Origin: Nematostella vectensis
Taxonomy: Eukaryota > Cnidaria > Anthozoa > Actiniaria > Edwardsiidae
Direction of reading: 5' to 3'
Length of the DNA stretch: 64,000 bases
Assembly (NCBI RefSeq): GCF_932526225.1
Contig: NC_064045.1
Coordinates: forward strand, 4,350,498 to 4,414,497
Numbering within the stretch: position 1 is the stretch's first letter; each line of letters opens with the position of its first letter. The position numbers and the translations under genes were made by a program. Positions 1-12,657 of the stretch are shown here, piece after piece. A model generated the notes under the pieces. The model ran no database searches. It had not been told where the DNA came from and saw nothing but the letters and a program-made list of their open reading frames with translations.

Positions 1-3000
1 ATGGCGTGATTAAGGTAAGGACTCGTGTACAGTGTTAAGTACAGTGTGACGGGAGATCAGTGGCAGAGTTACCAAGACGAGAATGGTGTGATTAAGGTAA
101 GGGCTCGTGTACAGTGTGGAATACAGTCTGAGGGGAGATCAGTGGCAGAGTTACCAAGACGAAAATGGCGTGATTAAGGTAAGGACTCGTGTACAGTGTG
201 GAATACAGTCTGAGGGGAGATCAGTGGCAGAGTTACCAAGACGAGAATGGCGTAATTAAGGTAAGGACACGTGACTGACCAGTGTGGAATACAGTCTGAG
301 GGGAGATCAGTAAAAGAGTTACCAAGACGAGAATGGCGTGATTAAGGTAAGGACACGTGTACAGTGTTAATTACAGTCTGACAGGAGATCAGTGGCAGAG
401 TTACCAAGACGAGAATGGCGTGATTAAGGTAAGGACACGTGACCAGTGTGGAATACAGTCTGAGGGGAGATCAGGGGCAGAGTTACCAAGACGAGAATGG
501 CGTAATTAAGGTAAGGACACGTGACCAGTGTGGAATACAGTCTGAGGGGAGATCAGTGGCAGAGTTACCAAGACGAGAATGGTGTGATTAAGGTAAGGAC
601 ACGTGACCTGTGTGGAATACAGTCTGAGGGGAGATCAGTGGCAGAGTTACCAAGACGAGAATGGCGTGATTAAGGTAAGGACACGTGTACACTGTGGAAT
701 ACAGTCTGAGGGGAGATCAGTGGTAGAGTTACCAAGACGAGAATGGCGTGATTAAGGTAAGGACACGTGTACACTGTGGAATACAGTCTGAGGGGAAAAC
801 AGTGACAGAGTTACCGAGACGAGAATGACGTGATTAAGGTAAGGACACGTGTACACTCTGGAATACAGTGTGACGGGAGATCAGTGGCAGAGTTACCAAG
901 ACGAGAATGGTATGATTAAGGTAAGGACACGTGTACACTGTGGAATACAGTCTGAGGGGAGATCAGTGGCAGAGTTACCAAGATGAGAATGGTGTGATTA
1001 AGGTAAGGACACGTGTACACTGTGGAATACAGTCTGAGGGGAGATCAGTGGCAAAGTTACCAAGACGAGAATGGCGTGATTAAGGTAAGGACTCGTGTAC
1101 AGTGTTAAGTACAGTCTGACAGGAGATCAGTGGCAGAGTTACCAAGACGAAAATGGCGTGATTAAGGTAAGGACACGTGACCAGTGTGGAATACAGTCTG
1201 AGGGGAGATCAGGGGCAAAGTTACCAAGACGAGAATGGCGTGATTAAGCTAAGGACTCGTGTACAGTGTGGAATACAGTCTGAGGGGAGATCAGTGGCAG
1301 AGTTATCAAGACGAGGATGGCGTAATTAAGGTAAGGACACGTTACTGACCAGTGTGGAATACAGTCTGAGGGGAGATCAGTGGCAGAGTTACCAAGACGA
1401 GAATGGCGTGATTAAGGTAAGGACACGTGACCAGTGTGGAATACAGTCTGAGGGGAGATCAGGGGCAAAGTTACCAAGACTAGAATGGCGTGATTAAGCT
1501 AAGGACTCGTGTACAGTGTGGAATACAGTCTGATGGGAGATCAGTGGCAGAGTTATCAAGACGAGGATGGCGTAATTAAGGTAAGAACACGTGACCAGTG
1601 TGGAATACAGTCTGAGGGGAGATCAGGGGCAGAGTTACCAAGACGAGAATGGCGTGATTAAGGTAAGGACACGTGTACACTGTGGAATACAGTCTGAGGG
1701 GAAAACAGTGACAAAGTTACCGAGACGGGAATGGCGTGATTAAGGTAAGGACACGTGTACACTCTGGAATACAGTCTGAGGGGAGATCAGTGGAAGAGTT
1801 ACCAAGACGAGAATGGTGTGATTAAGGTAAGGACACGTGTACACTGTGGAATACAGTCTGACGGGAGATCAGTGGCAGAGTTACCAAGACGAGAATAGTG
1901 TGATTAAGGTAAGGACACGTGTACACTGTGGAATACAGTCTGAGGTGAGATCAGTGGCAGAGTTACCAAGACGAGAATGGTGTGATTAAGGTAAGGACAC
2001 GTGTACAGTGTTAAGTACAGTCTGACAGGAGATCAGTGGCAGAGTTTCCAAGACGAGAATGGCGTGATTAAGGTAAGGACACGTGACCAGTGTGGAATAC
2101 AGTCTGAGGGGAGATCAGGGGCAGAGTTACCAAGACGAGAATGGCGTGATTAAGGTAAGGACACGTGTACAGTGTTAAGTACAGTCTGACAGGAGATCAG
2201 TGGCAGAGTTTCCAAGACGAGAATGGCGTGATTAAGGTAAGGACACGTGACCAGTGTGGAATACAGTCTGAGGGGAGATCAGGGGCAGAGTTACCAAGAC
2301 GAGAATGGCGTGATTAAGGTAAGGACACGTGTACACTGTGGAATACAGTCTGAGGGGAGATCAGTGGCAGAGTTACCAAGACGAGAATGGCGTGATTAAG
2401 GTAAGGATTCGTGTACAGTGTTAAGTACAGTCTGAGGGGTGATCAGTGGCAGAGTTACCAAGACGAGAATGGCGTGATTAAGGTAAGGACTCGTGTACAG
2501 TGTTAAGTACAGTGTGACGGGAGATCAGTGGCAGAGTTACCAAGACGAGAATGGTGTGATTAAGGTAAGGGCTCGTGTACAGTGTGGAATACAGTCTGAG
2601 GGGAGATCAGTGGCAGAGTTACCAAGACGAAAATGGCGTGATTAAGGTAAGGACTCGTGTACAGTGTGGAATACAGTCTGAGGGGAGATCAGTGGCAGAG
2701 TTACCAAGACGAGAATGGCGTAATTAAGGTAAGGACACGTGACTGACCAGTGTGGAATACAGTCTGAGGGGAGATCAGTAAAAGAGTTACCAAGACGAGA
2801 ATGGCGTGATTAAGGTAAGGACACGTGTACAGTGTTAATTACAGTCTGACAGGAGATCAGTGGCAGAGTTACCAAGACGAGAATGGCGTGATTAAGGTAA
2901 GGACACGTGACCAGTGTGGAATACAGTCTGAGGGGAGATCAGGGGCAGAGTTACCAAGACGAGAATGGCGTAATTAAGGTAAGGACACGTGACCAGTGTG

Positions 3001-4473
3001 GAATACAGTCTGAGGGGAGATCAGTGGCAGAGTTACCAAGACGAGAATGGTGTGATTAAGGTAAGGACACGTGACCTGTGTGGAATACAGTCTGAGGGGA
3101 GATCAGTGGCAGAGTTACCAAGACGAGAATGGCGTGATTAAGGTAAGGACACGTGTACACTGTGGAATACAGTCTGAGGGGAGATCAGTGGTAGAGTTAC
3201 CAAGACGAGAATGGCGTGATTAAGGTAAGGACACGTGTACACTGTGGAATACAGTCTGAGGGGAAAACAGTGACAGAGTTACCGAGACGAGAATGACGTG
3301 ATTAAGGTAAGGACACGTGTACACTCTGGAATACAGTGTGACGGGAGATCAGTGGCAGAGTTACCAAGACGAGAATGGTATGATTAAGGTAAGGACACGT
3401 GTACACTGTGGAATACAGTCTGAGGGGAGATCAGTGGCAGAGTTACCAAGATGAGAATGGTGTGATTAAGGTAAGGACACGTGTACACTGTGGAATACAG
3501 TCTGAGGGGAGATCAGTGGCAAAGTTACCAAGACGAGAATGGCGTGATTAAGGTAAGGACTCGTGTACAGTGTTAAGTACAGTCTGACAGGAGATCAGTG
3601 GCAGAGTTACCAAGACGAAAATGGCGTGATTAAGGTAAGGACACGTGACCAGTGTGGAATACAGTCTGAGGGGAGATCAGGGGCAAAGTTACCAAGACGA
3701 GAATGGCGTGATTAAGCTAAGGACTCGTGTACAGTGTGGAATACAGTCTGAGGGGAGATCAGTGGCAGAGTTATCAAGACGAGGATGGCGTAATTAAGGT
3801 AAGGACACGTTACTGACCAGTGTGGAATACAGTCTGAGGGGAGATCAGTGGCAGAGTTACCAAGACGAGAATGGCGTGATTAAGGTAAGGACACGTGACC
3901 AGTGTGGAATACAGTCTGAGGGGAGATCAGGGGCAAAGTTACCAAGACTAGAATGGCGTGATTAAGCTAAGGACTCGTGTACAGTGTGGAATACAGTCTG
4001 ATGGGAGATCAGTGGCAGAGTTATCAAGACGAGGATGGCGTAATTAAGGTAAGAACACGTGACCAGTGTGGAATACAGTCTGAGGGGAGATCAGGGGCAG
4101 AGTTACCAAGACGAGAATGGCGTGATTAAGGTAAGGACACGTGTACACTGTGGAATACAGTCTGAGGGGAAAACAGTGACAAAGTTACCGAGACGGGAAT
4201 GGCGTGATTAAGGTAAGGACACGTGTACACTCTGGAATACAGTCTGAGGGGAGATCAGTGGAAGAGTTACCAAGACGAGAATGGTGTGATTAAGGTAAGG
4301 ACACGTGTACACTGTGGAATACAGTCTGACGGGAGATCAGTGGCAGAGTTACCAAGACGAGAATAGTGTGATTAAGGTAAGGACACGTGTACACTGTGGA
4401 ATACAGTCTGAGGTGAGATCAGTGGCAGAGTTACCAAGACGAGAATGGTGTGATTAAGGTAAGGACACGTGTA
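1..4473 (+). repeat. Higher-order duplication of the 82-bp array, 2,468-bp period
   Basis: Bases 1 to about 2,005 recur at 2,469 to about 4,473 with a shift of 2,468 bp (30 monomers). Rare monomer variants match in order, for example the GTGACTGACC spacer, the GATGACGTG-type unit and units with donor GT changed to CT. The two copies look almost identical by eye. The shared order ends near 4,475, where a different monomer order begins. Confidence 0.8.
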
Positions 4474-5580
4474 CACTGTGGAATACAGTCTGAGGGGAGA
4501 TCAGTGGCAGAGTTACCAAGACGAGGATGGCGTAATTAAGGTAAGGACACGTGACTGACCAGTGTGGAATACAGTCTGAGGGGAGATCAGTGGCAGAGTT
4601 ACCAAGACGAGAATGGCGTGATTAAGGTAAGGACACGTGACCAGTGTGGAATACAGTCTGAGGGGAGATCAGGGGCAAAGTTACCAAGACGAGAATGGCG
4701 TGATTAAGCTAAGGACTCGTGTACAGTGTGGAATACAGTCTGAGGGGAGATCAGTGGCAGAGTTATCAAGACGAGGATGGCGTAATTAAGGTAAGGACAC
4801 GTGACCAGTGTGGAATACAGTCTGAGGGGAGATCAGGGGCAGAGTTACCAAGACGAGAATGGCGTGATTAAGGTAAGGACACGTGTACACTGTGGAATAC
4901 AGTCTGAGGGGAAAACAGTGACAAAGTTACCGAGACTGGAATGGCGTGATTAAGGTAAGGACACGTGTACACTCTGGAATACAGTCTGAGGGGAGATCAG
5001 TGGAAGAGTTACCAAGACGAGAATGGTGTGATTAAGGTAAGGACACGTGTACACTGTGGAATACAGTCTGACGGGAGATCAGTGGCAGAGTTACCAAGAC
5101 GAGAATGGTGTGATTAAGGTAAGGACACGTGTACACTGTGGAATACAGTCTGAGGTGAGATCAGTGGCAGAGTTACCAAGACGAGAATGGTGTGATTAAG
5201 GTAAGGACACGTGTACACTGTGGGGTACAGTCTGAGGGGAGATCAGTGGCAGAGTTACCAAGACGAGAATGGTGTGATTAAGGTAAGGACACGTGTACAC
5301 TGTGGAATACAGTCTGAGGTGAGATCAGTGGCAGAGTTACCAAGACGAGAATGGCGTGATTAAGGTAAGGACACGTGACCAGTGTGGAATACAGTCTGAC
5401 GGGAGATCAGTGGCAGAGTTCCAAGACGAGAATGGCGTGATTAAGGTAAGGACACGTGACCAGTGGGGAATACAGTCTGAGGGGAGATCAGTGGCAGAGT
5501 TACCAAGACGAGAATGGCGTGATTAAGGTAAGGACACGTGTACACTGTGGAATACAGTCTGAGGGGAGATCAGTGGCAAA

Positions 5581-8500
5581 GTTACCAAGACGAGAATGGC
5601 GTTATTAAGGTAAGGACTCGTGTACACTGTGGAATACAGTCTGAGGGGAGATCAGTGGCAAAGTTACCAAGACGAGAATGGCGTGATTAAGGTAAGGGCT
5701 CATGTACAGTGTGGAATACAGTCTGAGGGGAGATCAGTGGCAGAATTACCAAGACGAGAATGGCGTGATTAAGGTAAGGACACGTGTACACTGTGGAATA
5801 CAGTCTGAGGGGAGATCAGTGGCAGAGTTACCAAGACGAGAATGGCGTGATTAAGGTAAGGACACGTGTACAGTGTGGAATACAGTCTGAGGGGAGATCA
5901 GTGGCAAAGTTACCAAGACGAGAATGGCGTGATTAAGGTAAGGACACGTGACCAGTGTGGAATACGGTTTGAGGGGAGATCAGTGGCAGAGTTACCAAGA
6001 CGAGAATGTCGTGATTAAGGTAAGGACTCGTGTACAGTGTTAAGTACAGTCTGAGGGGTGATCAGTGGCAGAGTTACCAAGACGAGAATGGCGTGATTAA
6101 GGTAAGGACACGTGACCTGTGTGGAATACAGTCTGAGGGGAGATCAGTGGCAGAGTTACCAAGACGAGAATGGCGTGATTAAGGTAAGGACAGGTGTACA
6201 CTGTGGAATACAGTCTGAGGGGAGATCAGTGGCAGAGTTACCAAGACGAGAATGGCGTGATTAAGGTAAGGACACGTGTACACTGTGGAATACAGTCTGA
6301 GGGGAGATCAGTGGCAGAGTTACCAAGACGAGAATGGCGTGATTAAGGTAAGGACACGTGTACAGTGTGGAATACAGTCTGAGGGGAGATCAGTGGCAAA
6401 GTTACCAAGACAAGAATGGCGTGATTAAGGTAAGGACACGTGACCAGTGTGGAATACAGTCTGAGGGGAGATCAGTGGCAGAGTTACCAAGACGAGAATG
6501 GTGTGATTAAGGTAAGGACACGTGTACAGTGTTAAGTACAGTCTGACGGGAGATCAGTGGCAGAGTTACCAAGACGAGAATGGCGTAATTAAGGTAAGGA
6601 CACGTGACTGACCAGTGTGGAATACAGTCTGAGGGGAGATCAGTGGCAGAGTTACCAAGACGAGAATGGCGTGATTAAGGTAAGGACACGTGTACAGTGT
6701 TAAGTACAGTCTGACGGGGGATCAGTGGCAGAGTTACCAAGACGAGAATGGCGTGATTAAGGTAAGAACACGTGACCAGTGTGGAATACAGTCTGAGGGG
6801 AGATCAGTGGCAAAGTTACCAAGACGAGAATGGCGTGATTAAGGTAAGGACTCGTGTACACTGTGGAATACAGTCTGAGGGGAGATCAGTGGCAAAGTTA
6901 CCAAGACGAGAATGGCGTAATTAAGGTAAGGACACGTGACTGACCAGTGTGGAATACAGTCTGAGGGGAGATCAGTGGCAGAGTTACCAAGACGAGAATG
7001 GCGTGATTAAGGTAAGGACACGTGTACACTGTGGAATACAGTCTGAGGGGAGATCAGTGGCAGAGTTACCAAGACGAGAATGGCGTGATTAAGGTAATGA
7101 CACGTGTACAGTGTGGAATACAGTCTTAGGGGAGATCAGTGGCAAAGTTACCAAGACGAGAATGGCGTGATTAAGGTAAGGACACGTGACCAGTGTGGAA
7201 TACAGTCTAAGGGGAGATCAGTGGCAGAGTTACCAAGACGAGAATGGTGTGATTAAGGTAAGGACACGTGTACAGTGTTAAGTACAGTCTAACGGGAGAT
7301 CAGTGGCAGAGTTACCAAGACGAGAATGGCGTAATTAAGGTAAGGACACGTGACTGACCAGTGTGGAATACAGTCTGAGGGGAGATCAGTGGCAGAGTTA
7401 CCAAGACGAGAATGGCGTGATTAAGGTAAGGACACGTGTACAGTGTTAAGTACAGTCTGACGGGAGATCAGTGGCAGAGTTACCAAGACGAGAATGGCAT
7501 GATTAAGGTAAGGACACGTGACCAGTGTGGAATACAGTCTGAGGGGAGATCAGTGGCAAAGTTACCAAGACGAGAATGGCGTGATTAAGGTAAGGACTCG
7601 TGTACACTGTGGAATACAGTCTGAGGGGAGATCAGTGGCAAAGTTACCAAGACGAGAATGGCGTGATTAAGGTAAGGGCTCGTGTACAGTGTGGAATACA
7701 GTCTGAGGGGAGATCAGTGGCAGAGTTACCAAGACGAGAATGGCGTGATTAAGGTAAGGACACGTGTACACTGTGGAATACAGTCTGAGGGGAGATCAGT
7801 GGCAGAGTTACCAAGACGAGAATGGCGTGATTAAGGTAAGGACACGTGTACAGTGTGGAATACAGTCTGAGGGGAGATCAGTGGCAAAGTTACCAAGACG
7901 AGAATGGCGTGATTAAGGTAAGGACACGTGACCAGTGTGGAATACAGTCTGAGGGGAGATCAGTGGCAGAGTTACCAAGGCGAGAATGTCGTGATTAAGG
8001 TAAGGACTCGTGTACAGTGTTAAGTACAGTCTGAGGGGGGATCAGTGGCAGAGTTACCAAGACGAGAATGGCGTGATTAAGGTAAGGACACGTGTACACT
8101 GTGGAATACAGTCTGAGGGGAGATCAGTGGCAGAGTTACCAAGACGAGAATGGCGTGATTAAGGTAAGGACACGTGTACAGTGTGGAATACAGTCTGAGG
8201 GGAGATCAGTGGCAAAGTTACCAAGACAAGAATGGCGTGATTAAGGTAAGGACACGTGACCAGTGTGGAATACAGTCTGAGGGGAGATCAGTGGCAGAGT
8301 TACCAAGACGAGAATGGTGTGATTAAGGTAAGGACACGTGTACAGTGTTAAGTACAGTCTGACGGGAGATCAGTGGCAGAGTTACCAAGACGAGAATGGC
8401 GTAATTAAGGTAAGGACACGTGACTGACCAGTGTGGAATACAGTCTGAGGGGAGATCAGTGGCAGAGTTACCAAGACGAGAATGGCGTGATTAAGGTAAG

Positions 8501-9900
8501 GACACGTGTACAGTGTTAAGTACAGTCTGACGGGGGATCAGTGGCAGAGTTACCAAGACGAGAATGGCGTGATTAAGGTAAGAACACGTGACCAGTGTGG
8601 AATACAGTCTGAGGGGAGATCAGTGGCAAAGTTACCAAGACGAGAATGGCGTGATTAAGGTAAGGACTCGTGTACACTGTGGAATACAGTCTGAGGGGAG
8701 ATCAGTGGCAAAGTTACCAAGACGAGAATGGCGTAATTAAGGTAAGGACACGTGACTGACCAGTGTGGAATACAGTCTGAGGGGAGATCAGTGGCAGAGT
8801 TACCAAGACGAGAATGGCGTGATTAAGGTAAGGACACGTGTACACTGTGGAATACAGTCTGAGGGGAGATCAGTGGCAGAGTTACCAAGACGAGAATGGC
8901 GTGATTAAGGTAATGACACGTGTACAGTGTGGAATACAGTCTTAGGGGAGATCAGTGGCAAAGTTACCAAGACGAGAATGGCGTGATTAAGGTAAGGACA
9001 CGTGACCAGTGTGGAATACAGTCTAAGGGGAGATCAGTGGCAGAGTTACCAAGACGAGAATGGTGTGATTAAGGTAAGGACACGTGTACAGTGTTAAGTA
9101 CAGTCTAACGGGAGATCAGTGGCAGAGTTACCAAGACGAGAATGGCGTAATTAAGGTAAGGACACGTGACTGACCAGTGTGGAATACAGTCTGAGGGGAG
9201 ATCAGTGGCAGAGTTACCAAGACGAGAATGGCGTGATTAAGGTAAGGACACGTGTACAGTGTTAAGTACAGTCTGACGGGAGATCAGTGGCAGAGTTACC
9301 AAGACGAGAATGGCATGATTAAGGTAAGGACACGTGACCAGTGTGGAATACAGTCTGAGGGGAGATCAGTGGCAAAGTTACCAAGACGAGAATGGCGTGA
9401 TTAAGGTAAGGACTCGTGTACACTGTGGAATACAGTCTGAGGGGAGATCAGTGGCAAAGTTACCAAGACGAGAATGGCGTGATTAAGGTAAGGGCTCGTG
9501 TACAGTGTGGAATACAGTCTGAGGGGAGATCAGTGGCAGAGTTACCAAGACGAGAATGGCGTGATTAAGGTAAGGACACGTGTACACTGTGGAATACAGT
9601 CTGAGGGGAGATCAGTGGCAGAGTTACCAAGACGAGAATGGCGTGATTAAGGTAAGGACACGTGTACAGTGTGGAATACAGTCTGAGGGGAGATCAGTGG
9701 CAAAGTTACCAAGACGAGAATGGCGTGATTAAGGTAAGGACACGTGACCAGTGTGGAATACAGTCTGAGGGGAGATCAGTGGCAGAGTTACCAAGGCGAG
9801 AATGTCGTGATTAAGGTAAGGACTCGTGTACAGTGTTAAGTACAGTCTGAGGGGGGATCAGTGGCAGAGTTACCAAGACGAGAATGGCGTGATTAAGGTA
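5581..9900 (+). repeat. Second higher-order repeat in the 82-bp array, 1,980 and 1,816-bp periods
   Basis: The block starting at 5,581 recurs at 7,561 (shift 1,980 bp) and again at 9,377 (shift 1,816 bp). Near 8,060 the shift drops from 1,980 to 1,816 bp, a loss of two monomers. Rare markers confirm the register, such as CAAGACAAG at about 6,410 and 8,226, and GGTAATGACACG at about 7,090 and 8,910. Confidence 0.75.
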
Positions 9901-10338
9901 AGGACACGTGTACAGTGTTAAGTACAGTCTGACGGGAGATCAGTGGCAGAGTTACCAAGACGAGAATGGCGTGATTAAGGTAAGGACACGTGTACAGTGT
10001 GGCGTACAGTCTGAGGGGAGATGAGTGGCAGAGTTACCAAGACGAGAATGGCGTGATTAAGGACTCGTGTACAGTGTTAAGTACAGTCTGACGGGAGATC
10101 AGTGGCAGAGCTCCAAGACCTAGATGTTGCGATTAAGATAAAGACACGTACAGTAACTAGCGAAGTGATCAAGACGAAAATGGCGTGTGTGTGGTAAATA
10201 TGTTGACTAAATTTTTATGAATACTTATACATGTGTATGCTTATATGTTTTTTTAACATATTTGATCCATCGAAGAAGTGCCTATCTAAGGGCGTATCAT
10301 TGTTATCTTGTTATATTTCAATTTGCGCCTTTTTTCAG

Positions 10339-10485
10339 GTGTTCCCTGGAAACTCAGATCAGACCACTGTGGTGAAGCACGAGTTCTCCCCTGTCATCAA
10401 AGCGCGTTACGTCAGGATTGTAGCACAGGCTTGTATAGGAAATATCTGCATAAGAGCTGAACTGTACGGATATGCTGTCTGTTAG
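10339..10485 (+). CDS. Last exon of an F5/8 type C (discoidin) domain protein, 5' part outside the window
   Basis: A strong acceptor (pyrimidine-rich tract ending TTTTTTCAG) precedes GTG TTC CCT GGA AAC, and 49 codons run to TAG. The peptide starts VFPGNSDQTT and ends RAELYGYAVC, the C-terminal part of an F5/8C domain. It aligns with the last exon of the gene ending at 27,812 (LFPGNVD... VEIYGY). The intron has the same position and phase 0, just after the NGV-x-K of the previous exon, which is the sequence amplified in the array to the left. F5/8C domains bind glycans or phospholipids on secreted or cell-surface proteins. Earlier domains (PAN and EGF are expected from the paralogue) lie left of the window. 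Which donor in the array is used cannot be told from sequence. Confidence 0.8.
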   Translation: MFPGNSDQTTVVKHEFSPVIKARYVRIVAQACIGNICIRAELYGYAVC

Positions 10486-10549
10486 GGTTTAGTGTCGTTT
10501 TTGTCCACATTTCAATCTTTCAATGTTTTTGCTTAAAATGAAAAAGCCC

Positions 10550-10555
10550 AATAAA
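10550..10555 (+). terminator. Polyadenylation signal AATAAA of the F5/8C gene
   Basis: AATAAA lies 65 bp after the TAG stop of the F5/8C exon and is followed by a T/G-rich stretch. It is the first canonical signal after the stop. Confidence 0.6.
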
Positions 10556-12657
10556 GTCGTTTGGAAGGTGGCCCACGTACATCGCGATTGCAAACTAAAT
10601 ACTAGACAAGACCAACTTACCAGAAACACAAGTGGTTTGACTTAAAACCAGAAAAATACACTGTTGTGTACTTGTAACCATTTTTTCAAGCTTGAGAGAT
10701 AATAGTTTTCATTCTAGAAAAAATTCTAGGAAATATTCGAAAGAGCCCACTTCAGAAAAAGGATGGAACTTGATTTTGATATATAGAAATAACGTTTAAT
10801 TATTTATGTCAATGGTAGCGATCACTTTTTGAACACACAAAATTACCTAAAATTACCCAAAATTATTAATAAGAGAGAGTTCCAATAAAAGAGAATAAAT
10901 ACCAAAACAGAGTGGACATCTTATAAGAATTTTTCCATCACCCAAATGTGTAGTCTCGGGTAAGGGAAAGTTCATAAATTATCCCGAGGGGGGGGGGGGG
11001 GGGGGGGGGGACGTGAGGATGCTGTGGTGTGGCCTCGAGAAATTTCTGAGGACTAAATGGGGGGCGTCGAAAGTGTGTGGATTTTAAAAAGAGGGGTCAC
11101 GGATTTTTTTTGGTGTTGTCTCTTCTATATAATTTGACCAAGTGTCAAATCAGACTTCTTGGTTCAACGAGTCTCGGTTTGGGGGCAGTTATTTGGCATG
11201 CGCAATCCAGGAGTCGAGGATACGTATTAAAGCCTCATTGTCACCAGTTTACTTCCGGTCAATTACATAGCAATCTCCGATAATTTTTAACGGAAAACGC
11301 GAATAATACTTCAAATTATTGAAAGCAGTGTGTTTATTGAAAGTTTCTTTGAGGATGTGATTGATAATTTAGAGCGGATGACCTGTTTTTTATCTCGGAT
11401 TCTAATAGATTCTTTTGTCTTTAACGGTTGAGGTTTCCGTCGGACCTCCGGAAGTAAACTGGTGACAATGCGGCTTTAAGCTACGTTTTATCTATGCAAT
11501 CCAAACCTGTATACACCTATACACACTTACATTTTTTACATGAGTTCCCCTATTTGATATTTATAAAGTGCTTATGTTCCATATTTAAAATTATTAACCA
11601 AACGTTCTAATGCTATAAGCGCTCATTTTATGATAGGTTCTATTTCCAGCCGTTGCGAGGCCTCATCGGCCTGCGGGCTCACAGAAACGAGCTGGAAATC
11701 GAGCCTAATTTATCGTCATCAACATCCTCGCTCATTCTATCAACAAAATTTGACAGATTTCGTGACCTGCTATAGCTTAGCATCCAATGAGCGAAAAGAA
11801 AGCTACGTGCGCTGAATATGCGCACGTATATGCTGAATGTGCTCCGCGCTATGGCCGCTTTACGGAAATCTATTTCAGAAAATTCTAACTGGAAAGGTCA
11901 GGAACCGGCCCCTGGTTTACTTGGTGTACACCTTTGTTGATGCTTTGACACTTTTAAAAAAAAATTCAGATAATATTGAAAAACCGTCACCAACGCCGTG
12001 ACTTTGTTTCACAGAATGATTATGTACAGTGCGCTAATGATTGTAAATAAAAATTGTAAATGCCTCTCCCTCTTTGTTTTAAAAACAATCATGTGAATCC
12101 ATTAGTTGTATTCAGGTGTTACCCTTTGTAAGTATCAAACGAAGAAATAAAAAGAAAAACAAACTGGAAATGATGATAAGCTCATCGAGAAAAACCGAAG
12201 TTAACAATGCCAGAAAAAATGCGCTAAAAAACAAAAGAACGAAAGCGACTGTTGAAGGGATGAAGAAAAAGTAAAAGAAAAGTAACTAGAAAACAGCATA
12301 AGGAAAACCATTTAAGAGAAAATGTGATCCTTACGACTAAACGTGCTGGTAAAGATATACTGTTAAGTAATTCTTTAAAAGGGATATTTTCAATGGTAAA
12401 ATCCATGTTAAAAGTGTCATTCAACCGTGGGAGCCCAGTCAGCCTGTGTCCTTTGAAAGTACGATAGTTTGTGTCAGATTGCTCCATTATTTTCCAGCTG
12501 AGCGATTCATTGACACCCTATCATGGGCCTTTCACTAGCGTCTTGGCTGCATATTTTTGGATGAAATTCTAAACTAATCTAAATCACAAGCAAATACCTC
12601 TGAAATGCACATCGCGGGTCAATTCTTCGGCGAGCTTTCAACATCTTTATCACTATT
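10556..12657. other. Intergenic region with poly-G tract and one TIR element
   Basis: This 2.1-kb stretch holds a run of 23 G (10,988-11,010) and a 253-bp TTAA-flanked element (11,227-11,479). I see no ORF with recognisable protein features. Confidence 0.6.
11227..11479 (+). mobile_element. TTAA-flanked MITE, copy 1
   Basis: A 253-bp element with nearly perfect inverted ends of about 30 bp: TTAAAGCCTCATTGTCACCA at the left and the reverse complement of that motif, ending GTGACAATGCGGCTTTAA, at the right. Further copies are at 44,840-45,092 (inverted), 48,360-48,613 and 56,417-56,637. Every copy begins and ends at TTAA, so the target duplication may be TTAA or an internal TA. There is no coding capacity, so it is non-autonomous. 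Confidence 0.8.

Larger units (their letters stand above)
1..10130 (+). repeat. 82-bp tandem array of F5/8C exon end plus 5' splice donor
   Basis: About 120 tandem units, mostly 82 bp (86 bp when ACTG is added in the spacer), fill the window from base 1. The left edge is outside. In one frame each unit reads as the end of an F5/8 type C (discoidin) exon: YSL[R/T]GDQWQSYQDENGVIK, followed exactly at AAG by the donor GTAAGG. About 64 bp is exon-derived and about 18 bp is intron-derived. The same protein segment ends the F5/8C exon of the paralogous gene at 27,134. Because 82 is not a multiple of three, no long ORF runs through the array. Two monomer classes exist (GTGGAATACAG and GTTAAGTACAG types). 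Most units also carry the palindrome CACGTG just after the donor. I infer that a recent amplification turned an exon/intron junction into a satellite. Confidence 0.9.

Noticed and set aside
1-10130. CRISPR-like array
   Set aside because: Units are contiguous repeats with no unique spacers, and the context is an intron-containing animal gene.
1-10130. Array as a coding multi-domain protein with about 120 repeats
   Set aside because: The 82-bp unit shifts frame each time and no plausible acceptor with a pyrimidine tract exists in the unit.
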